Shown here in pieces: positions 1-6,488 of a DNA stretch of 10,766 bases (within the stretch, counting starts at the first letter, position 1; each line of letters begins with the position of its first letter). Where the stretch lies: assembly GCA_028281485.1 (NCBI GenBank), contig JANQJT010000253.1:1-10766 (forward strand), read 5' to 3'. This DNA comes from Phycisphaeraceae bacterium. Lineage in GTDB: Bacteria; Planctomycetota; Phycisphaerae; Phycisphaerales; Zrk34. The position numbers were made by a program, and so were the translations under genes. The notes under the pieces are model-generated. The model did no database searches. It was not told where the DNA came from and saw only the letters and a list, made by a program, of their open reading frames with translations.

Positions 1-579
1 TGCACCGGCGGCGGGTCGAACTTCGCCGGCATCGCCTTCCCGTTTATCGGTGAGCAGCTCCGCGGCGGACGCAAGCGAAAGATCCTCGCCGTCGAACCGG
101 CCGCCTGCCCGACGCTCACGCGCGGCAAGCTCGCCTACGACTACGGCGACACCGCCCACCTCACCCCGCTGGTCAAGATGCACACGCTCGGGTCCACCTT
201 CGTCCCGCCCGGTTTCCACGCCGGCGGCCTGCGCTACCACGGCATGGCGCCGCAGGTCAGTCACGTCGTCGATCTCGGCTTGGTCGAACCGGTCAGCCGA
301 CACCAGATGGGCTGCTTCGAGGCCGGCGTGCTGTGCGCCCGCACCGAGGGCATCCTGCCCGCGCCCGAGGCCAACCACGCCGTGCGCGTCGCGATCGACG
401 AGGCGTTGCGCTGCAAGGAGGAAGGCGTGAGTGAGACCATCCTCTTTAATCTCTGCGGCCACGGGCACTTCGACATGTCCGCCTACCAGGCGTTCTTCGC
501 CGGCGAGTTGCAGGACCTGCAATACGACGAGGGCGAGCTGGCGATGGCGCTGGCGGGGCTGCCGAGTGTGAACGCTTGA
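1..579 (+). CDS. trpB: TrpB2-type tryptophan synthase beta subunit (PLP enzyme), 3' end only
   Basis: The reading frame is open from base 1 to the TGA at 577-579 and gives the last 192 residues; the N-terminal half lies outside the window. It opens with CTGGGSNFAG, the glycine-rich loop that grips the PLP phosphate in TrpB. It continues with EPAACPTLTRG, YDYGDTAHLTPL, KMHTLGS, HAGGLRYHGMAPQVSH, QMGCFEAGVL and ETILFNLCGHGHFDM, the block pattern of the TrpB2 (TrpB-like) branch rather than classic TrpB1. The family joins indole and L-serine to make L-tryptophan in the cytosol; some TrpB2 proteins work without TrpA or serve mainly in indole salvage. No trpA follows: the next genes are tRNAs. The family assignment is firm. 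Whether it acts in biosynthesis or salvage cannot be told from this fragment. Confidence 0.93.
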   Translation, partial: CTGGGSNFAGIAFPFIGEQLRGGRKRKILAVEPAACPTLTRGKLAYDYGDTAHLTPLVKMHTLGSTFVPPGFHAGGLRYHGMAPQVSHVVDLGLVEPVSRHQMGCFEAGVLCARTEGILPAPEANHAVRVAIDEALRCKEEGVSETILFNLCGHGHFDMSAYQAFFAGELQDLQYDEGELAMALAGLPSVNA

Positions 580-620
580 TGGAGTATGGTTGTGCCGATA
601 ACCGCGAGCTTGAGACGGCG

Positions 621-650
621 CAGCGGGTCGGATTCGACGAATTCCCGCTG
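621..650. repeat. Stem-loop downstream of trpB2
   Basis: Perfect 7-bp arms CAGCGGG (621-627) and CCCGCTG (644-650) enclose a second short stem, GATTC/GAATT (631-635 and 639-643) around GAC. No T-tract follows, so it is not a canonical intrinsic terminator. It starts 41 nt after the trpB2 stop and may protect the 3' end or assist termination. The rest of 580-667 holds nothing I recognise. Confidence 0.4.
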
Positions 651-667
651 TCGGCGCTGGGGCGGTG

Positions 668-695
668 TTGACAGGTCCCAAGACGGCGTTAATAT
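668..695 (+). promoter_or_regulatory. Sigma70-type promoter of tRNA-Asp
   Basis: A consensus -35 TTGACA (668-673), a 16-bp spacer and a -10 TAATAT (690-695) stand about 35 nt before the tRNA. Expected transcription start is about 701-703. A 6-bp hairpin, TCCGCC/GGCGGA with loop AAAGT (703-719), follows at once in the leader. Confidence 0.75.
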
Positions 696-730
696 TTCCC
701 GCTCCGCCAAAGTGGCGGAATCCCCCGCTT

Positions 731-804
731 GGGGGTGTAGCTCAATTGGTTAGAGCATCGGACTGTCGATCCGAAGGTTGCGGGTTCGAGTCCCGTCACC
801 CTCG
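731..804 (+). tRNA. tRNA-Asp (anticodon GTC)
   Basis: A complete cloverleaf can be drawn. The acceptor stem is GGGGGTG (731-737) with CACCCTC (797-803), containing one G-T pair. The D arm is GCTC/GAGC, the anticodon stem TCGGA/TCCGA, and the loop CTGTCGA puts anticodon GTC at 765-767. The T arm is GCGGG/CCCGT around TTCGAGT. The discriminator base is G (804), as expected for tRNA-Asp. CCA is not encoded, so the tail must be added by CCA-adding enzyme. The leader bases CCCCC at 722-726 could pair with the GGGGG that opens the acceptor stem. Confidence 0.97.
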
Positions 805-816
805 TTTGAGCCGTAG

Positions 817-846
817 CGGCCCTGACTTCTGCGTCGGGGCCGTTTT
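817..846 (+). terminator. Intrinsic terminator after tRNA-Asp
   Basis: A 10-bp stem is formed by CGGCCCTGAC (817-826) and GTCGGGGCCG (833-842) with one T-G wobble, a loop of TTCTGC and a short TTTT run (843-846). It begins 12 nt after the tRNA 3' end. Confidence 0.75.
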
Positions 847-869
847 GGTTCGAGCCGGTCAATCGCGTG

Positions 870-897
870 TTGACCGGGCCTTAGGCATGCTTAAAAT
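870..897 (+). promoter_or_regulatory. Sigma70-type promoter of tRNA-Ala
   Basis: A -35 TTGACC (870-875), a 16-bp spacer and a -10 TAAAAT (892-897) repeat the architecture of the tRNA-Asp promoter. The start would fall near 904, inside a small leader hairpin, CTGCC/GGCAG (905-918), that ends 8 nt before the tRNA. Confidence 0.65.
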
Positions 898-926
898 GCC
901 GCTTCTGCCCAGTGGCAGAGACAATC

Positions 927-999
927 GGGGCGGTAGCTCAGTTGGGAGAGCGCTTCCATGGCATGGAAGAGGTCGTGAGTTCAAATCTCATCCGCTCCA
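927..999 (+). tRNA. tRNA-Ala (anticodon GGC)
   Basis: A complete cloverleaf: acceptor GGGGCGG (927-933) with CCGCTCC (992-998), including one G-T pair at position 3 of the stem; D arm GCTC/GAGC; anticodon stem CTTCC/GGAAG with loop ATGGCAT, giving anticodon GGC at 960-962; T arm GTGAG/CTCAT around TTCAAAT. The discriminator is A (999), as in tRNA-Ala. CCA is not encoded. It has its own promoter and its own terminator, so it need not be co-transcribed with tRNA-Asp. Confidence 0.97.
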
Positions 1000-1006
1000 C
1001 TTCCCC

Positions 1007-1032
1007 AACCCCGCCTAAAAGGCGGGGTTTTT
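1007..1032 (+). terminator. Intrinsic terminator after tRNA-Ala
   Basis: A perfect GC stem, CCCCGCC (1009-1015) with GGCGGGG (1021-1027), has loop TAAAA and is followed by TTTTT (1028-1032). The flanking AA/TT extends the stem. This is a textbook terminator 8 nt after the tRNA. Confidence 0.95.
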
Positions 1033-1035
1033 CAT

Positions 1036-1064
1036 TTGGTCCTCAACGGCGCGCCCGGTACACT
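1036..1064 (+). promoter_or_regulatory. Possible promoter of the rmlC-rmlD pair
   Basis: TTGGTC (1036-1041), a 17-bp spacer and TACACT (1059-1064) sit just after the tRNA-Ala terminator and would give a 5' leader of about 95 nt. The match is only moderate; it is offered because the terminator makes a new promoter necessary in this gap. I see nothing else in 1065-1152. Confidence 0.35.
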
Positions 1065-1166
1065 CACCGGCGGTTCAAGCGGGTCGCGCAATCGGCCGAT
1101 GCCACTGGCGGGCCGAGGTTTTCGGACGCGGCTCACCGCGACGCCATCGCCTCAGGAGTTAAGCAC

Positions 1167-1673
1167 ATGACCACCGCCACGGCCGCCATCCTGCCCATCC
1201 CCCGACACGACGGGTCGGTTACCGAGGCTTATCGTGACGCTGTGGATCGTAGCGAGCCGCGCTTCGTGCCCGCCTCGATCTACGCCGACGACCGTGGCTG
1301 GTCACTGATGAATCAGCTCCAGGGCGTCATGACCGACGCCGGTCAGGTCAACTACTCCCACATGTATCCCGGCGTCTGCAAGGCGTGGCATCATCACAAC
1401 CGCCAGACCGATTTCTGGCTGGTCGTGCGCGGCTGCGTAAAAGTGGGCGTGCACTGCGAACAAACCGACCGCCGATGGATGGGCGTCTCGGGCGTGGTCC
1501 GTCCCGGCGTGACGATCATCCCGCCGCCGCTGTGGCACGGCGTGGCCACCGTCGGCGACGAGCCAGCCGGCCTGCTCTACTACGTCACGCACGCCTACGA
1601 TCCGGCCAACCCCGACGAGATGCGACGCCCGTTCGATGCGATCGACTTCCCCTGGGGCGTGGAGCACCGCTGA
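1167..1673 (+). CDS. RmlC-like cupin: dTDP-4-dehydrorhamnose 3,5-epimerase family protein
   Basis: This 168-residue cupin belongs to the RmlC family, which epimerises C3 and C5 of dTDP-4-keto-6-deoxyglucose on the way to dTDP-L-rhamnose. The ATG at 1167 was chosen because CAGGAG lies 8 nt upstream (1153-1158); the frame stays open upstream but runs through the tRNA-Ala gene. Family signs are AWHHHNRQTDFWLVVRG (residues 73-89), where the histidine cluster and start of the jelly roll sit, IIPPPLWHGVATV (117-129) with the second cupin histidine H124, and LLYYVTHAYDPANPDEMRR (136-154), matching the Y/E-rich C-terminal block. It is a little shorter than classic RmlC (about 180 residues) and the HHH string is not the usual form, so the exact sugar nucleotide could differ. 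It is followed one base later by an RmlD-like reductase, the next step of the same pathway. Confidence 0.8.
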   Translation: MTTATAAILPIPRHDGSVTEAYRDAVDRSEPRFVPASIYADDRGWSLMNQLQGVMTDAGQVNYSHMYPGVCKAWHHHNRQTDFWLVVRGCVKVGVHCEQTDRRWMGVSGVVRPGVTIIPPPLWHGVATVGDEPAGLLYYVTHAYDPANPDEMRRPFDAIDFPWGVEHR

Positions 1674-1674
1674 T

Positions 1675-2535
1675 ATGGCGGAGGCGACACCACTGCCGCC
1701 CGGCCCCGTCGTCGTCATCGGCGCCTCCGGCATGCTCGGGCATGCGTGGTGCCAACTGTTAACCCATCAATCGATCGCGTTCACCGCGCTGGATCTGCCC
1801 GATTTCGATCTGCTCGCCGAATCCACCTGGCAGGCCAACCTGCCTGAATCCCGTGGCGTGTTGATCAACTGCGCCGCGTACACCGATGTCGACGGCGCCG
1901 AAGCCGATGAGCCGGCCGCAAACGAACTGAACGGCCACGCGGTGGGGCGGTTGGCCCGGTGGTGTGCCCGGCGCAACACGCTGCTGGTCCACTACAGCAC
2001 GGACTACGTATTCAACGGCGCAGCCGACCATCCCTATCCCATCGACGCGCCCACCGCGCCCATGGGCGCCTACGGCCGAAGCAAGCTGATGGGCGAGCAA
2101 CAACTCGTCGAAGCGGGCGGTACGCATCTACTCATCCGCACGAGCTGGCTGTACGCGCCGTGGGGCAAGAACTTCGTGCGCACCATGCACGAGTTGTCCT
2201 GCCAGCGTGACGAACTGAAGGTCGTCGACGATCAGACCGGTCGACCGACCTCGGCTGAACACCTCGCCGCCGGCTCGCTCGATCTGATCCGTGCGGGCAA
2301 GACCGGCGTGTACCACCTGACCGACGGCGGCCAGTGCACCTGGTACGAGTTGACCTGTCACATCGCGCAGCTCAACGGGTCGACCTGCAACGTCTCGCCC
2401 TGCACCACCGCGGATTTCCCCCGTCCCGCGCCTCGGCCGACCTACAGCGTGCTCGATCTGAGTCGCACCGAAGCCGTGATCGGCGCCATTCCCGGCTGGC
2501 AAGAGCGCGTGGCCGAGGTCATCGGTCGTCTATGA
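1675..2535 (+). CDS. rmlD: dTDP-4-dehydrorhamnose reductase (RmlD/RfbD family)
   Basis: The 286-residue protein is an extended short-chain dehydrogenase that reduces dTDP-4-keto-L-rhamnose to dTDP-L-rhamnose with NAD(P)H in the cytosol. It shows the Rossmann loop GASGMLG (16-22), NCAAYTDVDGAE (65-76), catalytic STDYVFNG (108-115), and Y133/K137 in YGRSK. Further family blocks are IRTSWLYAPWGKNFV (154-168), DDQTGRPTS (185-193) and a C-terminal RPTYSVLD. Length is normal for the family. The ATG at 1675 follows the rmlC-like stop by one base, with GGAG at 1661-1664, so the genes are probably translationally coupled. An in-frame start at 1636 would intrude into the upstream gene and add residues with no family match. 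rmlA and rmlB are not in the window. Confidence 0.92.
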   Translation: MAEATPLPPGPVVVIGASGMLGHAWCQLLTHQSIAFTALDLPDFDLLAESTWQANLPESRGVLINCAAYTDVDGAEADEPAANELNGHAVGRLARWCARRNTLLVHYSTDYVFNGAADHPYPIDAPTAPMGAYGRSKLMGEQQLVEAGGTHLLIRTSWLYAPWGKNFVRTMHELSCQRDELKVVDDQTGRPTSAEHLAAGSLDLIRAGKTGVYHLTDGGQCTWYELTCHIAQLNGSTCNVSPCTTADFPRPAPRPTYSVLDLSRTEAVIGAIPGWQERVAEVIGRL

Positions 2536-2635
2536 TTGAGCCTTGATATAACTGGCGTTTGATCATCTCGATACAACGTGATGATTCGTCTTTACGCTCC
2601 TCAAGGATTTTGGGAGCCGTTGTGTAACCGTATTG

Positions 2636-2653
2636 AGTTCAATGGCTTGAACT
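2636..2653. repeat. Perfect 7-bp inverted repeat downstream of rmlD
   Basis: AGTTCAA (2636-2642) and TTGAACT (2647-2653) flank TGGC. It lies about 100 nt past the rmlD stop and about 50 nt before the 11-bp repeat ladder. It lacks a T-tract, so it may be a weak 3' end or an operator. I see no gene in 2536-2680. Confidence 0.4.
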
Positions 2654-2684
2654 TGTTCCGGTTCGATTGTCTGCGAGGGATCTA

Positions 2685-2746
2685 ATTAAGTTTTGATTAA
2701 CAATATATTTATTGTCGATTAACCCGCCATTAACAAACCGTTCTTA
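2685..2746 (+). promoter_or_regulatory. Pho-box-like array: 11-bp-spaced TTAAC direct repeats upstream of the porin
   Basis: On the + strand ATTAAG starts at 2685, ATTAAC at 2696, ATTTAT at 2707, ATTAAC at 2718 and ATTAAC at 2729; a weak GTTCTT sits at 2740. All starts are exactly 11 bp apart, one turn of DNA, and two of the exact copies continue as TTAACA. PhoB/PhoP-type response regulators bind head-to-tail direct repeats with this period: 7-bp units plus 4-bp spacers in E. coli, TTAACA-like hexamers in Bacillus. The array ends 10 bp before the -10 box, where an activator array replacing the -35 element should sit. The gene it controls is a phosphate-type porin, and phoB-phoR lie directly downstream. 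Repeat positions and spacing are read directly; PhoB binding is inferred. Confidence 0.75.
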
Positions 2747-2750
2747 ATAT
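2745..2750 (+). promoter_or_regulatory. Predicted -10 box of the porin promoter
   Basis: TAATAT is identical to the -10 of the tRNA-Asp promoter in this window. The last exact ATTAAC copy ends at 2734, leaving 10 bp, and no good -35 hexamer is present, as in activator-dependent promoters. Transcription would start near 2757, giving a leader of about 87 nt with a CGCCGA/TCGGCG hairpin at 2776-2791. Confidence 0.6.
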
Positions 2751-2843
2751 TCCTAGGAAATGTCCCCCAGAGACGCGCCGAATTTTCGGCGAATCCGTCG
2801 GGATGATTAGGGAACGCAACAACATCCAGAACAGGAGATTCTC

Positions 2844-4286
2844 GTGTTGCACCTCAAGAAGGTTCTAGTGGGATTGGGTCTGGTCTTTAGTGCGGTTTAT
2901 GTCAGCACCGCCTCGGCTCAAACGGTTACCAACGAGCAACTGATCAAAGAAGTGAACGCGCTCAAAGCCGAGCTGCGCGAGCTTCGCGCGAATCAGAGCG
3001 ACGCTCGGATGTCTGAAGCGTACGCCAACGAGGTCAGGGCGCTCGTGCGTGAGGTCCTGGCCGACGCCGAGACGCGGGACGCGATGAGCGGCTCGGCGCT
3101 GACCGCGGGCCACGATGGCAAGTTCTTCCTCGCCTCCAGCGACAACAAGTTTCGCCTGAACATCGAAGGACAGATTCAGTTTCGCTACATCGCCGGCTTC
3201 GCCGACGGCGGAAGTGACGAGGGCGAGACGGGCTTTGCGATCCGCCGCAGCAAGCTGAAGTTCTCCGGTCACGTGGGCGATCCGAAGTTCAAATACGAGA
3301 TCCAACTCGAAGTGGATCGTGATGACAACGACGTGCTCGGTGACACGATCGTGGTGGGCTACCAACTGACCGACGATCTTTACATCTACTGGGGTGAGAC
3401 CAAGGCGCCGTTCCTCCGTGAGGAGATGACCAGCTCCAAGCGTCAGCTCGCCGTAGAGCGATCCTACGTCAACGAGATCTTCACGCTTGACGTCGTCCAG
3501 GGTGTCTTCGCCAAGTACGAGGTGAACGAAAGCGTCCTCATTCGTGGTGCTTTCCACGACGGCAGCCAGTCGGGCGACGTGTTCGGTTCGACCAACAGCC
3601 GCTTCAACGACCTGACCGATTCGCTGATCGCTATCGGCGGTGACGGCATCGATCCCGACGCGGCCGACGGCAAGGACTTCGAGAACGACGAAACCGATTT
3701 CGCGGTCGTAGCCCGTGTCGATTGGCTGATCGAGGGCTCGTGGAAGCAGTGGAAGGACTTCACCAGCTTCCCCGGTGAGGAGCGCTTTATCACGATCGGC
3801 GCCGCGGTCGATTACGAAGCCGGCGAGACCGGCTCCGCAGCGATGACCGATGACATCCTCGCGTGGACCATCGACGGCGCGTTCGAGCAGGACGGCATCA
3901 ATCTCTACGCCGCCTATGTCGGTGTCGATATCGACCGGGATTCCGGCTCGACGAAGATCGGCCACAACCCCATGGCCATCCTCGTGCAGGGTGGCTACAA
4001 CTACGACCTCGGCAACGGCGAGTCGATCGAGCCGTTCGCCCGCTGGGAATACATCAACTTCGACGTCCCCGCCGCCAGCCTGACCCCCGGCTTTGACGAC
4101 GAGGTCAACATCTACACGTTTGGCTTGAACTGGTACCACCGCAAGCACAAGTCGAAGTTTACGATCGATACCGTGATCGCGACCGAGCCCCTGCCCGACG
4201 GCCAGAGCGGCCTGGGCCTCCAGAGCGATGGGGCGTTCGCCGACGACCAGGTCTCGATCCGTGCTCAGTATCAGCTGCTGTTCTGA
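2844..4286 (+). CDS. Phosphate-selective-type outer-membrane porin (OprO/OprP family)
   Basis: The 480-residue precursor starts with GTG at 2844, with AGGAGA at 2833-2838 five bases upstream. A signal peptide (KK near the N-terminus, hydrophobic core, STASA then Q at residue 26) is followed by a short coiled coil around residues 30-50, rich in EQL, LKAEL and LREL, as in trimeric porins of this type. From about residue 97 the chain has barrel-like alternation: FRLNIEGQIQFRYI, FAIRRSKLKFSGHV, FKYEIQLEVD and LYIYWGETKAPFLREE, diagnostic of the Porin_O_P family. It ends QYQLLF, with the terminal phenylalanine typical of outer-membrane barrels. The family forms anion channels, classically for phosphate or polyphosphate. 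The upstream 11-bp repeats and downstream phoB-phoR favour phosphate, but specificity is not provable from sequence. A strong terminator separates it from phoB. Confidence 0.9.
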   Translation: MLHLKKVLVGLGLVFSAVYVSTASAQTVTNEQLIKEVNALKAELRELRANQSDARMSEAYANEVRALVREVLADAETRDAMSGSALTAGHDGKFFLASSDNKFRLNIEGQIQFRYIAGFADGGSDEGETGFAIRRSKLKFSGHVGDPKFKYEIQLEVDRDDNDVLGDTIVVGYQLTDDLYIYWGETKAPFLREEMTSSKRQLAVERSYVNEIFTLDVVQGVFAKYEVNESVLIRGAFHDGSQSGDVFGSTNSRFNDLTDSLIAIGGDGIDPDAADGKDFENDETDFAVVARVDWLIEGSWKQWKDFTSFPGEERFITIGAAVDYEAGETGSAAMTDDILAWTIDGAFEQDGINLYAAYVGVDIDRDSGSTKIGHNPMAILVQGGYNYDLGNGESIEPFARWEYINFDVPAASLTPGFDDEVNIYTFGLNWYHRKHKSKFTIDTVIATEPLPDGQSGLGLQSDGAFADDQVSIRAQYQLLF

Positions 4287-4302
4287 GCCGACCGTGTCCG
4301 AA

Positions 4303-4316
4303 CCCGTCCGGACGGG
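4303..4316. repeat. 14-bp perfect palindrome after the porin
   Basis: CCCGTCC is followed directly by GGACGGG, 16 nt past the porin stop. With no loop it is a poor hairpin and has no T-run; the functional terminator is the stem-loop 25 nt further on. Confidence 0.35.
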
Positions 4317-4340
4317 CGGGTAGTACTTGAAGGTCTCCTG

Positions 4341-4376
4341 AGGCGATCCGGCTCACCTGCGCCGGATCGCCTTTTT
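4341..4376 (+). terminator. Strong intrinsic terminator after the porin
   Basis: GGCGATCCGGC (4342-4352) and GCCGGATCGCC (4361-4371) form a perfect 11-bp stem around TCACCTGC, followed by TTTTT (4372-4376). An A/T pair extends the base of the stem. It lies 55 nt upstream of the phoB start. In the remaining 54 nt I see no convincing promoter. Confidence 0.95.
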
Positions 4377-4430
4377 CCAGAATCGACGGGTTCCAATGCG
4401 TTGCGAGCCGGAGCGATGAGGGGTACAAAG

Positions 4431-5171
<741 letters not shown>

Positions 5172-5174
5172 TCG

Positions 5175-6476
5175 ATGCTGTACATCGCCGATTCAGCGGG
5201 ATTGCAAGCGGCCCTCGTCTTGTCTCTGATTGCGTGCGTGGTCATGGCCTGCCTCATGTATCGCACGGGTAAACGACTGCGCCACCTGCGTCGCGGCGTC
5301 GATCGCGTCACCGAGGGGCACAGCGACCCGATGATCCCCTTCTACAACGGCGGGCTCACCGGCATCTTGTCCACCTCGCTCAACCGCATGGCCGACGCCT
5401 ACGACCAGCGCATGCGCAAGCTCAGCGAGCAGCAAAACGAAAACGAGGCGATCCTGACCAGCATGGTTGAGGGCGTGCTCGCGGTAGACCTCGATGAACG
5501 CCTGATCAGCATCAACAAGGCCGCCGCACGACTGTTACGTGTGGACCCGTACCGCGTCGAGGGCCGCAGCATCCAGGAATCGGTGCGCAACACCGCCGTG
5601 CAACAGTTCGTCGGCCGCGCCGTCAGCAGCGAGAACCCCGTCGAAGACGACCTGGTGATCCGTCTGATGGGCGAGGACAACGAGACCCGCGAGCGTTACG
5701 TGCAGGCCCAGGGCGCGCCCCTGCACGACGCGGCCAACAAGCGCATCGGCGCGCTGATCGTGCTGCACGACGTGACGCGTCTGCGCCGCCTGGAGATGAT
5801 TCGTCGCGACTTCGTCGCCAACGTCTCGCACGAACTGAAGACCCCGATCACCGCGATCAAGGGCTCGGTCGAAACCCTGCTGGACAGCATGAACGGCGGC
5901 CCGGAAGAAAACGAGCAGTTCCTCAACATCATCGCTCGGCAGGGCGACCGTCTCAACGCCATCGTGGAAGACCTGTTGGCGCTGGCACGCATCGAGCAGG
6001 GCACCGAACGCGACACCGTCGAGCTCGAGGAGCACAACGTCCGCGACGTGCTGCGGGCGGCCGTGGAGATGTGCTCTATCAACGCCACCTCGCGCGACAT
6101 CGCCATCGACCTGACCTGCAACGCGACGATGACCGCACGCATCAACGCGCCGCTCATGGAGCAGGCCGTGGTCAACCTGATCGACAACGCCATCAAGTAC
6201 AGCCCCGAGGGCGTGCCCATTCGCATCGACGCCGATCTCAAGGAAAGCGAGCTGCAGATCGCCGTGATCGACGAGGGCGTGGGCATCGAGCGCGAGCACC
6301 TGCCGCGTCTGTTCGAGCGCTTCTACCGCACGGACAACGCACGCAGCCGCGCCATGGGCGGCACCGGCCTGGGGCTGGCGATCGTCAAGCACATCGCTCA
6401 GGCGCACGGCGGACGCGTGACCGTCGAATCGACCGTCGGCAAGGGCAGCACCTTCCGGATTCACCTGCCCCGCTAA
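5175..6476 (+). CDS. phoR: PhoR-type membrane sensor histidine kinase
   Basis: The 433-residue protein has one clear transmembrane segment near the N-terminus (about 11-28). A HAMP/linker-like stretch (about 30-80) and a PAS domain (about 88-200, opening ILTSMVEGVLAVD and closing ALIVLHDVTRLRRLE) follow. HisKA has H219 in FVANVSHELKTP, and the ATPase domain has N box NLIDNAIKYS (334-343), DEGVGI (366-371), F box RLFERFYR and GGTGLGLAI (395-403). This is the PhoR order. It autophosphorylates H219 and should pass phosphate to D69 of the adjacent PhoB. Start ATG 5175 has AAGGA 7 nt upstream, inside the end of phoB, so the pair is coupled. Fewer than a dozen residues lie before the membrane segment, so there is no extracellular sensor domain; sensing would go through the PAS domain or a partner. 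No pst genes or phoU lie in the window. Confidence 0.88.
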   Translation: MLYIADSAGLQAALVLSLIACVVMACLMYRTGKRLRHLRRGVDRVTEGHSDPMIPFYNGGLTGILSTSLNRMADAYDQRMRKLSEQQNENEAILTSMVEGVLAVDLDERLISINKAAARLLRVDPYRVEGRSIQESVRNTAVQQFVGRAVSSENPVEDDLVIRLMGEDNETRERYVQAQGAPLHDAANKRIGALIVLHDVTRLRRLEMIRRDFVANVSHELKTPITAIKGSVETLLDSMNGGPEENEQFLNIIARQGDRLNAIVEDLLALARIEQGTERDTVELEEHNVRDVLRAAVEMCSINATSRDIAIDLTCNATMTARINAPLMEQAVVNLIDNAIKYSPEGVPIRIDADLKESELQIAVIDEGVGIEREHLPRLFERFYRTDNARSRAMGGTGLGLAIVKHIAQAHGGRVTVESTVGKGSTFRIHLPR

Positions 6477-6488
6477 TTGAAAAGCAGA

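Noticed and set aside
665..1018. 117-codon open frame through the two tRNA genes
   Set aside because: It translates structural RNA; the region is fully explained by promoters, tRNAs and terminators.
2865..4148. Long (427-codon) open frame antisense to the porin
   Set aside because: It is a shadow of the porin's codon pattern: low complexity, rich in V, D, A and L, without a domain, and the opposite strand has a clear signal peptide and barrel family.
4401..4430. Upstream TTG and ATG starts for phoB
   Set aside because: The TTG at 4401 lacks a ribosome site and the ATG at 4416 has GGAG only 2 nt away; the ATG at 4431 has a good site at the right distance.
5535..6464. 309-codon open frame antisense to phoR
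   Set aside because: The product is rich in H, V, D and A, with no recognisable motif; the sense strand encodes every kinase motif.
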